Under the pieces are notes generated by a model that saw only the letters and a program-made list of their open reading frames with translations, was not told the DNA's origin and made no database searches. A DNA stretch of 64,000 bases from Xestospongia muta (lineage: Eukaryota; Porifera; Demospongiae; Haplosclerida; Petrosiidae), in contig OY848926.1 of the NCBI GenBank assembly GCA_963693285.1, positions 3,890,501-3,954,500 of the forward strand, written 5' to 3'. Position numbers and translations under genes: made by a program. Positions within the stretch are counted from its first letter, which is position 1. Every line of letters starts with the position of its first letter. Below, piece after piece: positions 22,822-33,508 of this stretch.

Positions 22822-25800
22822 ACCTTACATAACTTCCACTTCCTTCAATTTTATTATTATAATTTTAATATAGCCTTTGTCATAATGTTTCTGGTCTCTA
22901 AGGTGATTATTATCACATATCCTATCCTGGCTTGTGTGGAGGCACCTATACCTCTTGTGGGATACATTATGGGAGCCATTTATTGTGATATCTAGTTAGT
23001 ATTATATTAATACGTTATCTATTGTATATAATTATTATAGTTTATCATTGTCTATTTATGAATTTGCTATAAATTTGGAGTCAGGCTCAGGTTTATCCTC
23101 AAGTATGAAGGCTGTTTTTGTAAGTTAATAATACTTTTTGAATATATATATATATAGTGATTTTTATATAGTACAGCAATATAGTGGTATCTAATGTTCC
23201 TCGTATTACTTGTCTTGTTGGTATACTTATTTGGTACCACTACAAACTGATCAAAGAATTATTAAAACTTTATAAAAAGAAGTTAAAATCAGCTGCTGTA
23301 AGTCTTTGCTATGAGAATAGTTGACGTAGTGATATTTTTATAGATCCAGGAACAGCCTCCTTCCATGAATCACATTAATTATGTCAAAAAGTTATTACAA
23401 CCTCCAGAGTTAGTATCTCCTAGTTTAGTTTATAGTTTATATCATTAAACTACTTTGTTCTCTTTTAGGAATCAAACTTTCTTCAAGAAATACATCATTA
23501 CTAGTAAATATTTACCACTATAGAAATTGATTGGTTGATTTAACCATTATATGTTGTTATACAGTTTGTATGTAGAAAACTTATTTGATGCAAAGAAAGA
23601 AGCATAATACTGTTTTGATTACTAATGTACTACTCCTTTGCAGCTAATAGGTAGAATCAGTAAATATAATTTACTATATTTGTATGGATGCATGCAAACC
23701 AACTAATATTCATGAATTGGTTAAAACAACTCACCTCTTTTAAAGCACTGTAATGGTGTATACGCAACAAAAATAGTAATACTAGAAATGTATGCTGTTT
23801 AATATGATGGCAAATTGAAGTGCATACATGAATTCAAAGTAACAAGCACCTTATTTTTCTAAGAATAAAAATCGTTAGTTGTTTAATTTAACCCATTAGC
23901 TACTTAAACAGTCAATTTCATAGTATGTGATCAGTGTGATGTTTACTTTTTCTATCAAAAGGTCTCCTACTTTCAACTTGTGTAACCATATATTAGTTAA
24001 TCAGCCAATCAAATTTTACAGTAATATATTAATTGTTACTGCAACTTTGTATCTATACATTCTTAGGAACCAAGTTGCCATTTCCAATTCTAATTATTGC
24101 TATAGTAGTGGCTATCATACTATTTCAAGTATATTCTACATAGACCAGATAATGTCACATTTACCATCATTCATATTCTATATAGCTTACTGTTTTTGTT
24201 AGCTGTTTCATTCCATACTTGTTTGAACTATTGGCTGAATTATTTCAGCAATTATTTAATGATGACAGTGGTAGTTTCTTTGACAAATTTCCTCTTATCT
24301 TTAGAGGTCTAACAGGTATATACATAATAGTATATTAAAATTCATTTATTAAAATTGACTTTTTTAGCACTTTCAGTAATCTCTCCTATTTTGGGCAGTG
24401 TCTTTTGTTGTATACTCTTTATTCATTTTATACACTCTTTGAGGTAAAATAATCATATACAGACAATTCAACATTCTCAATTTCTTACAACACAGATTAA
24501 GTATAAAGGAATTACAAAGTGTCAGAGGAAGAGTATTTCCGTCAATATCAAGTATTATTGATCATCCTGCAAAGACATTAGTAAGGACAATATTACTATT
24601 GTGTGCTTATCTGCTCATTCTTCCTTCCCCCTCTCTCTCTATTAGTCATCATCAGTTCGCTATGCTGGTTATCAGATTGCTGCTTTTATAACTGGTAATC
24701 TTGTGTACCTAAGGTTCAATTTTTGAATTCTTTCACAGCATGGATTCTTTACACAGTAGTCATTTTTGTCATTGGTCTAGCTGTAGGGGCTCTTATTGGG
24801 TTCCCATCTGTAGTTGGATATTATCTCTTTAAAGTGGTGTATGTTTAGTTGATGTTATACATACAACAATTACATTATATTATTATTAGAATTATTGTCA
24901 TCTGGTTGTTGGTCCTTATTAAAATTCAATGGTTAATCTGTAAACTGTTTTTTGTATCTAATGATATTTGGGCTTATTTAAAAACAGTCATTAATGATAA
25001 CAAGTTAGTTATATATTGTATGTACTTTATTTAAATAACTATTCTTTTTATTATAGATGTGACTTCAACAATTTAAAAACAGTCATTATTGATATATGTA
25101 GTTATATATTGTATGTACTAATTGTACTTTGTTTAAAATAACTATTCTCTTTTATTATAGCTGTGACTTCAATGATTTAAAAACAGTCATTATTGATAAC
25201 AGGTTAGTTATACATTGTATGTACTTTATTTAAATAACTATTCTCTTTTATTATAGACGTGCCTTCAATATGTTCTCCTATATAGTCTTGCTCTACAACA
25301 TGGCTACTGGATTAATGACTGCTATTGTACGTGTAGGTCTATCTTTCCTATTTATGATTATGATTTTACCAAGAATGGATCGACCAATGTATGTGAAAGG
25401 ATTTGAGAAATGGGATTCAAGTAAGGATTCTTGATGACACTTAGAATAAGAACCACATATCTATACATTCCCGTATTTTAGGTCTTATTATGTTTAAGTC
25501 ATTTATGGTCATGGAAGGTCTACTACACAATTCTATTGTTCATGTGTTTGCAAAAATATTATTGGAAAGAAGAAACAGTGTGCCTGTTCATTATACTAAG
25601 TCTGTTAACTCATTTTATGAAGATAGCTCAATATTTGACCGTTCTTTTTCTTATGGGATCATTCCCTCTGGTAAAGAGAGGTGTTCTAAAGGTAATGTCA
25701 CTAATTTTTAAATCATAGTTTTTAAAGCATTTTAGTTTAATTTAAGGCTATAATGAGCTCACTTATTTCTTAACTCAATTTATTAGTTTAATTTGTTATT

Positions 25801-26129
25801 TATTACTATATGGAGATCTATATACCAGCAGTCAGATGACAATATGTTTATGAATATATATCCCCACCTCTCTTTTATAATTACTAGAAAGTACATATAG
25901 TAGTAGTGGTTAACACATGAGTATTAGTATATGTTCTATATATCTATCTACTTGTATTAATTATATATGTACTTGTCCTTTTCTAGTCTTAATACCTGAA
26001 AAGCCTCGTGTTTCACAGAAAGCATACAATCGTTGGTTTGTTGCATATACACTTATCAAAAATCCTCAACTTGCTAAGGCAGTTCAAAATGGTAAAAGTA
26101 GTCCTTTCCCAAAAACTGATGATATATGA
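22334..26129 (+). CDS. STRA6-like: STRA6-like multi-pass membrane receptor, copy 8 (subfamily C), intact
   Basis: Exons: 22334-22344, 22396-22426, 22480-22565, 22611-22747, 22874-22994, 23041-23119, 23172-23297, 23344-23408, 23469-23503, 24067-24128, 24186-24315, 24368-24443, 24496-24580, 24646-24694, 24739-24838, 24890-25003, 25257-25420, 25482-25691, 25987-26129. The sum is 1824 nt (607 residues), in frame. The start is MTTSVNTI. What is exon 8 in subfamily A is split here by an intron at 23409-23468. Exon 17 is extended to 210 nt with a Ser-rich insert, and there is no exon 19; the tail ends KSSPFPKTDDI. The family motifs (CDGRPGIVFP, YVKKLL, AGYQIAAF, ILPRMDRPMY, YNRWFVAYTLIKNPQL) are present. 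A 42-nt phase-neutral cassette lies in intron 15 (25161-25202). The adjacent copy 11 is its near-identical duplicate. Confidence 0.84.
22761..22821. repeat. (TA)n tract in intron 4 of copy 8, two blocks
   Basis: Two TA blocks are joined by TTAA. The homologous tract in copy 11 (33421-33508) has three blocks. This accounts for the 26-bp change in offset (10,661 to 10,687) between the duplicated genes. Confidence 0.9.
25057..25202 (+). other. Duplicated mini-exons in intron 15 of copy 8
   Basis: The end of exon 15 plus its downstream intron is repeated twice. The first repeat (from 25057) has lost its donor (GATATATGTAG for GATAACAGGT). The second, 25161-25202, has a good AG acceptor and the AACAG|GTTAGT donor; it is 42 nt long and fits the phase on both sides, adding 14 residues with CDFNDLKTVIIDN. 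Optional inclusion is possible. The same structure is present in copy 11 at 35743-35889. Confidence 0.6.
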
Positions 26130-26868
26130 AGACATTGTCAGATGAACCAAACTACTTGTGTGACACTTTTCACATTTAGCTGTTTGCTACATTAACAAGT
26201 TATTATTAGTTAGTAATAATAACAAATAGGAATTTTATTTGTAGGTACATTTATGTTTCTTTTTCTGCCAATTATAATACTGATGACTGAGCTATATATA
26301 ATTTGAAGTATATACACTTTAATACAAGGCAGCAACAAGCACCATATATACTTGTATGTACATGACTTACAACAAGACTTGTCAGATCACTTTCCTCAGC
26401 AGAAGTTGTCTTTAGCCAGCAACCTTGACCTTTTTTGTATGAACCACAACTATTCTTGCATTTGTATCTCTCTAACAATATCATTACTCTGGTCTAACCA
26501 ACACACTGTATTAATAATTCTGATTTAATAGTTCCACAATTATACATAAGTGTCCTACACGTTTGAGGTCATGTTAAAATAGAACCTTAACACTAATGTC
26601 ACTTCATTCAATAACAACATTGTCAAGAAAATGTGCACTTCCTTGGTACTCCATATATAGATTATATAATAACCTTTCATTTAGTTATTAAATTGTTAAA
26701 AATTCCTACATCCTCTTGATATCTAGCTTTAAAAGACTAGTCCATTATCTTGTCAAAATCACTAGTTTTGGCGCAATTATAGAGTGCAAATGGGAGGGGT
26801 ATGAAGCAGATCAGAAAATATAACCACCAGGCTCCCCTCAATTTAAATTTTATCAATGTTCATTGATT
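26130..26868. other. Spacer between copies 8 and 9
   Basis: This spacer type (type 2) follows C genes and recurs at 36817-37553 and, more diverged, at 43500-44046 and 47907-48298. It ends in a conserved stretch (GCGCAA...GAGTGCAAATG..., CCACCAGGCTCCCC) directly before the ATG of copy 9. No gene is seen. Confidence 0.55.
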
Positions 26869-28462
26869 ATGTCTAATACTACTACTATTGAAAGTATTAG
26901 GTAACTCTACTATATTATGATTTCAAACAAAACGATGATTTCTCTCTTACAGTGCTGCTGATGGAGTTGTATATACTATATTGTTTGTTATTCCTGTAAG
27001 TCAATTATCACTAATAAAGAATGTATTAATTGTATCATTATATTAGATTATCATGTGGATTGTATTGAGTTTTACTCAACAAAGAACTAAGAAAGGTCTT
27101 AAAACATGTGATAGAAGACCTGGTATTGTCTTGTGAGTTGTCCAATGTTTTCTAAATCATTTCTCACACATTTTTAGTCCTGTGAACTTCTTGAATCCAA
27201 GACATCATCTGGTATATGTACTAGCTTGTGGTGCTTTAACTTTTGAGTGGTTTGGACTGTTAATAATAACAATAAAAGTTAATGTTAACAAAAGGGTAAC
27301 ACCTACTGTTCATTGTAAATATAATAATTGTTTCACACTTTCCTTAATAGTATTTTCATATAGTCATTGTCCTAATTATTTTGGTGTCTAAGTATCTTAG
27401 GTATAGAGTTAATTGCTTTGAAATGGAGAATAATAATAACAAGATCAGGTAATACACTCAAGTCAAGTCTGTATACAGTCCCAATATGTATATTATATGT
27501 TTCTCAATTTATTTGTCTTGTTGGTATACTTATTTGGTACCATTATAAACTGATCAAAGAGTTATTATGAATTTATATGACTGGCAATCAGTGGAAATTG
27601 GCTGTAAGTCTTTATTATAAGAACACTTGATATATACTGGTCTCTTTGTAGATCCAAGAACAACCTCATTCCATGAATCATATCAACTATGTCAAACAAT
27701 TATTACAATCACTAGAGCTAGTAAATCTAACTTTTATCAAGAACCATATCCTTACCAGTAAATATTTATTATTTTACATGTTTACATCTGTTCTTAGGAA
27801 CCAAGTTACCATTTCCTGTTCTAATTGTTGCTGTAGTAGTGGCTATCATAATATTTCAAGTAAAATTAATTTCTAATATTCAGTTACTTCATTATTGTCA
27901 TTATTATGTACATAATAGTGATAGAAATTTTATATATTGTCTGAGGTAAACTAATTTCATTATATTTACTCACTTTACTTATTATAGTAATGTGAGTAAA
28001 TATATATTAAAGATCTATTTATTAAATATCTTTGTAGCAGCAGTATAAGTGATTTAATATCAAGAACTATTTGACCTGTAGGGGTATTATTATGGAATTC
28101 ATATACATACACTTCAGTGTGTATTTTGTAGGGATTCATGTAACCACAATGTACATTTAGTAGTTGAAACAATAAATTTATTTTAAAAGTGTGAGTATGT
28201 TTCTTGTTTATTGTTGTATTGTTAAAGCAGCTGGAGACCATTATATAGGCTATCATTATCCTTTCTTTAAATTAACAGCTGTTGGCATTTCATAGCCTTG
28301 TTTTTTAAACTAGTAACTAGGACAGTAGCATAACACAATGAACATAAACTAAGATAATGTTGTTATCTTGTCTTTTTTCATTTCATCGGTTTCACCAATA
28401 AAGAGACTTCTGGTGTCACAAAAAGTGTATAATCGTTGGTTTGTTACATAGATACTTATCAC
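26869..28462 (+). pseudogene. STRA6-like copy 9, mosaic remnant
   Basis: Exons 1-4 are intact (26869-26900, 26953-26995, 27047-27132, 27178-27314; start MSNTTTIES). The beginning of exon 5 then breaks near 27390 into a subfamily-A upstream block with its own exon 1 (ATGGAGAATAATAATAAC... at about 27423). About 80 bp later it jumps into the middle of exon 7. Exons 8 and 9 follow (to about 27860), then the tail of exon 11, a decayed exon 12, intron-16/17-type sequence, and exon 18 (from about 28392) stopped by TAG (WFVT*). Exons 10 and 13-17 are missing. At least four joins are needed, so it cannot encode a receptor. A short N-terminal product from exons 1-4 is conceivable. Confidence 0.78.
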
Positions 28463-28971
28463 ATTGTTAAAGTGATGTGTCACTTCAACATATGAATTTG
28501 TTATGTGAGTATCATACATCATTACTATGACCCTTTATTATGATACAGAGTGTCTGTAATTGAGTGTCATATATGACTATGATTCTATATATTAGCAGGT
28601 TGTTAGGTACATTTACTGAGTTTTGGAAACATGTTATATATATATATAGGATATGTTATTGTCAATTTATCATCAACATGTAGGATGACCCATTGAGAAA
28701 GATACTATCAAATTATTTATAGAGTGGTTTTATTAACTATAACTTATAACTCAATAGTTTGCAGTGTATCAACCAAATATATGAGGATCAGATCTAGACA
28801 GAGCCTACTATATCACTGTGAAAATTAATATTTTATTTTGACCAACTAATTTGTAGTTTACATTGGTAGGTTACTGTAGAATCCAAAATCCATTATTTAC
28901 TCACTATTGTTTGTAATAGTACAACATACCAATTATTTATATAGTGGTTAATACACAAGGAATGTCAAAAC
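28463..28971. other. Junction region between copies 9 and 10
   Basis: A scrambled stretch: a short piece of the post-A spacer (TTATCATCAACATGTAGGATGACCC at about 28667-28690), then a segment beginning TTGTAGTTTACATTGGTAGG (28851) that recurs at 38036 after copy 12. No gene is seen. Confidence 0.5.
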
Positions 28972-29254
28972 GTTATTACAACCTCCAGAGTTAGTATCTC
29001 CTAGTTTAGTTTATAGTCTATATCATAAAACCACCTTGTTCTTTTTTAGGACTGAAACTTTCTTCAAGGAATACATCATTACTAGTAAATATTTAGCACT
29101 ATTGATTGGTTGATTTAACCAATATTATATTGTTATACAGTTTGTATGTAGAAAACTTATTTTGATGCAAAGAAAGAAGCATAATACTGCTTTGATTACT
29201 AATTACTACTTTATAGCTTATAGGTAGTACGCAAAAGTATTATGGCAGCAGTAT

Positions 29255-29320
29255 CCAGTGTTACTTTTTATATCGATTATATCCCAGCTGGGATATAATG
29301 GATGTAAAAAGTAACACTGG
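29255..29320. repeat. Palindromic MITE-like element, longest copy
   Basis: A 66-bp inverted repeat with 33-bp arms (CCAGTGTTACTTTTTATATC at the left end) and a few mismatches. It shows the outer CCAGTGTTAC...GTAACACTGG ends that are lost on the left in the copies at 9479, 16441 and 60082. It lies in intron 8b of copy 10. Confidence 0.8.
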
Positions 29321-30102
29321 ATTAATATGATGTCAGATTGAAGTGCATATATGAATTCACAGTAACAAGCATCTTATTTTTCTAAAAATAATAAAATCAT
29401 TACTTGTTTAATTTAACCTATTAGCTAATTTAAAAGTCAATTTCATAGTATGTGATTAGTGTGATGTTTGCTTATCTATCAAAAAGTTTCCTACTTGCAA
29501 GTTGTGTAACCATGTATTAGTTAAATCAATCAATCAAGATTTACAGTGATATATTAATTGTTACTGCAACTTTGTATCTACACATTCTTAGGAACCAAGT
29601 TGCCATTTCCAGTTCTATTTGTTGCTATAGTAGTGGCTATCATACTATTTCAAGTATATTCTACATAGACCAGATAATGTCACATTTACCATCTTTCATA
29701 CCCTATATAGCTTACTGTTTTTCTTGGCTTTTCCATTCCATTCTTGTTTGATCAATTATTTGAGCAGCTATCAGACCCTATCTCTAGAGGTCTAACAGGT
29801 ATATACATAATAGTATATTACAATTCATTTATTAAAATTGACTATTTTTAGCACTTTCAGCAATCTCTCCTATTTTGGGCAGTGTCTTTTGTTGTATATT
29901 CTTTATTCATTTTATACACTCTTTGAGGTAAAATAATTATGTACAGACGATTTAACATCCTCAATTTCTTACAATACAGATTAAGTATAAAGGAATTACA
30001 AAGTGTCAGAGGAAGAGTATTTCCGTCAATATCAAGTATTGATAATCCTGCAAAGACATTGGTATGGATAATATTACTAATTTGTGCTTATCTGCTCATT
30101 CT

Positions 30103-30104
<2 letters not shown>

Positions 30105-30187
<83 letters not shown>

Positions 30188-30190
30188 TTC
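30105..30190. repeat. (CT)n tract before exon 13 of copy 10
   Basis: About 85 bp of almost pure CT directly precedes the TTTTTAG acceptor of exon 13 and so acts as an enlarged polypyrimidine tract. Copies 8, 11 and 13 have much shorter CT stretches at the same place. Confidence 0.9.
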
Positions 30191-31945
30191 TTTTTAGTCA
30201 TTATCAGTTAAATATACTGGTTATCAAATTGCTGCTTTTATAACTGGTAATCATGTGCACCTAAGGTTCAATTTTTGAAGTCTTTCACAGCATGGATTCT
30301 TTACACAGTAGTCATTTTTGTCATTGGTCTAGCTATAGGGGCTCTTATTGGGTTCCCATCTGTAGTTGGACATTATCTCTATAAAGTGGTGTATGTTTAG
30401 TTGATGTTATACATACAACAATTAACATATTATTAGAATTATTGTCATCTGGTTGTTGGTCCTTATTGTTATTCAAAAAGTGATCTATAAACAATTTTTA
30501 TCTCATGATAGTGCTGATTTAAAAACAGTCATTATCGATAACAGGTTAGTTATATATTGCTTGTACTTTATTTAAATATCTATTCTATTTTATTATAGAC
30601 GTGCCTTCAATATGTTCTCCTATATAGTATTGCTCTACAACATGGCTACTGGATTAATGACTGCTATTATACGTGTAGGTCTGTCTTTCCTATTTATGAT
30701 CATGATTTTACCAAGAATGGATCGACTAATGTACTTGAGAGGATTTGAGAAATTTGATTTAAGTAAGAACTGTCTACAATCTTTGTACTATCGTCACCAA
30801 AATGTTTATGGTAATACAAGTCTGTAAATGACATCATGGAGTGATATACAAACTTATATGTACAATAACATGCCAATGTTGGGTTTTGTGGCGGTATGTA
30901 TGATAGATTGGTTAATTAATTGGATGATAGAACAATAACGTGCCCGCCCCATGTTGGGTTTTATGGTGTGTATGATTAATCGGTTAATTGATTGGATGAT
31001 AGACTGGTTGATTTAACCTACACTTCAGTGTGTATTTTATACAGATTCATGTAACCAAAATGTACACATATCAATAAAAATGTTCAATTTATTTTAACAG
31101 TGTGTTTATTATATTTTAGGTCACGGTATATTCAAGAACTTTATACTCGTAGAAGCTCTACTACACAATCCTATTGTTCATGTGTTTGTGGACATAATAA
31201 TTATAGCTAATAAAGGTATTACTATAGCAGTTGGAGACCATTATATAGGCTATTGTTATCTTTGCTTTAAATTAACAGCTGTTGGCATTTGACAGCCTTG
31301 TTTTTTTAACTAGTAGCCATAATTTTAATTATGGGCCATAAAGGTAGCATAACATTACTATAATTATTAACATTATAGTATTATTCTTAGACAAAATAAG
31401 ATGTTGAACTAAGGCTGTTACTATTGAATTTATTTATGTGTATTTTGTAGGGATTCATGTAACCATAATGTACATGTATCAGTTAAAACAATAAATTTAT
31501 TTTAAGAGTGTGAGTATGTTTCTTGTTTATTGTTGTATTGTTAAAGCAGTAGGAGACCATTATATAGGCTAGCATTATCCTTGCTTTAAATTAATAGCTG
31601 TTTTCATTTTATTGATAGCCTTGTTTTTTAAACTAGTAAACATAAAAATAGCATACACAATGAACATAAACTAAGACAATGTTGTTATCTTGTATTTTTT
31701 CATTTCATCAGTTTCACCAATAAAGAGACCTCTGGTGTCACAAAAAGCATACAATCGTTGGTTTGTTACGTACACTCTTATCAAAAATCCACAACTTGCC
31801 AAGTCCTTTAAAAGAAATGAGCAAAGTCAGTAATAATTGATATTTCATTTCTAATTAACCCTCTATAGTCTCAGTAAAGAATCCACTGTCTTTGGATGAA
31901 GAAGCTTCTGTTACAGTGACTAATTCACTGTCAAAGAAGTTTTAA

Positions 31946-32994
31946 AATTGAAGTTTAGTTACCCCAGTCTTGTTATATAATTATAGGAACACAATTTGAT
32001 CTTGTGTAGCAATAATCATGTTTACTTTTTTGTTGCCTAAGGACATATTATTGTCAATTTATCATCAACATGTAGGATGACCCATTGAGAAAGATACTAT
32101 CAAATTATTTATAGAGTGGTTTTATTAACTATAGCTTATAACTCAATAGTTTGCGGGGTATCTTTCATTATGGGGTCCTATAATAATAATACAATACTAA
32201 CTAGCCTCCTTATATAGACTAATGTTTGTAACCTTTTATTGCTTGTTGAGTTGTAATGACTGACAATTTATAGACTGTAAATAATAACCATTGAATAATT
32301 GATACAAGATAATTTTCATTACAAACACCTTCCCAAAATTCCCTGGAAACACCCTCTATTCTACATCAAAGCTGTACCATGACTGGCTTCTTCCTTTTTG
32401 TCTTCAATGACAGGATTCATCAGCAGGTTCCATAGATTGTAGATACTATTATCACTTTCAGTCTGTATGATTAGAGTAGTACTGTCAAGGATGCATTGAT
32501 CATATTGACTTTTTCTCTTTTCAATGTAATCAATAAGGCAACTAGTTTCATACAAATTCAACATAAAAAAATCATACACTTGTTGTTTACATACTTATAA
32601 AAACTCCACAACTGACCAAATTTATATTAGAGTCAGACACTGCACTACTATCATCACATCGGTAGATAATGAAAACTTCACTTCTTGTATTTATATAGCC
32701 TAATGAAACAGACACTCTAGAGAATGTTGAAAAATAAGTTTTCAATTTGAATCTTAGCTGATACTATATTAGACTTCTTACTTTTTATAATAATTTAGTA
32801 TTCAAAGGTGGCATCATTGCAGTATAATGTATAACACATTAATTTTGTGATTTGAGTTAATCTTAACAGTGGAACTGAAAATAAACTGCACTCGTGACTT
32901 GTCAGGGCTCAGGAAGGGCAGAGGTTACTACAATCTTAATGAACTGACCTTTTGTTTTGTCGAATCTTACTTCGAGCGTTGTCTTGGCACAGTT
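31946..32994. other. Spacer between copies 10 and 11
   Basis: Near-identical copy of 21284-22333, with the exon-18 relic at about 32580-32620. No gene is called. Confidence 0.6.
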
Positions 32995-33420
32995 ATGACC
33001 ACTAGGTAACATATTTTTGTATGATTTTCAGTAATATGATGAACTTTCTCTTGCAGTGTTAATACTATCATATTGTTTATTGTTACTGTAAGTGAATTGT
33101 CACTAATAAAGAATGTATTTACTGTATCATAATATATTAGTTTATTGTGTGGATTATATTGAGTTTTACTCAACGGAGAACTAAGAAAGGTCTTAAAATA
33201 TGTGATGGAAGACCTGGTATTGTCTTGTGAGTTATCTAATGTTTTCTAGATCATTTCTCACATTTTTTTAGTCCTGTGAACTTCTTGAATCCAAGACATC
33301 GTCTGGTGTATGTACTAGCTTGTGGTGCTCTAGCTTCTGAGTGGTTTGGACTGTTAGTAACAACAATTAGTCTTAACATGACCAAATGGGCAAAACCGAT
33401 TGTTCATCGTAAGAACGTTA

Positions 33421-33458
<38 letters not shown>

Positions 33459-33476
33459 TATATATATATATATATA

Positions 33477-33508
<32 letters not shown>

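Larger units (their letters stand above)
28972..31945 (+). pseudogene. STRA6-like copy 10, 5'-truncated C/A chimera
   Basis: The unit starts inside exon 8a (about 28972). Exons 8b (29050-29084), 9 (29592-29653), 10 (29711-29798), 11 (29852-29927), 12 (29980-30061), 13 (30198-30246), 14 (30291-30390) and 15 (30437-30544) are of C type. Exons 16 (30599-30762), 17 (31120-31215), 18 (31712-31825) and 19 (31869-31945) are A type and nearly identical to copy 7 at a constant offset of 10,662. The switch lies in intron 15. The joined frame is open over the whole remaining part, but exons 1-7 are missing, so no full receptor can be made. A truncated product starting at an internal Met cannot be excluded. 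This is the junction gene expected from unequal crossing-over between an A and a C gene. Confidence 0.82.

Noticed and set aside
22624..22995. Plus-strand frame running from exon 4 into a Tyr-Ile repeat
   Set aside because: The Tyr-Ile run is translation of the (TA)n tract in intron 4. The GTAAG donor at 22748 and AG acceptor at 22873 define the real exons.
25536..25718. Overlapping plus-strand frame in exon 17 of copies 8 and 11
   Set aside because: It is a second frame of a real exon whose phase is fixed by exons 16 and 18.
29939..30211. Plus-strand frame with a long Ser-Leu repeat
   Set aside because: It is exon 12 of copy 10 read through intron 12 and its CT tract; the real exon ends at 30061.
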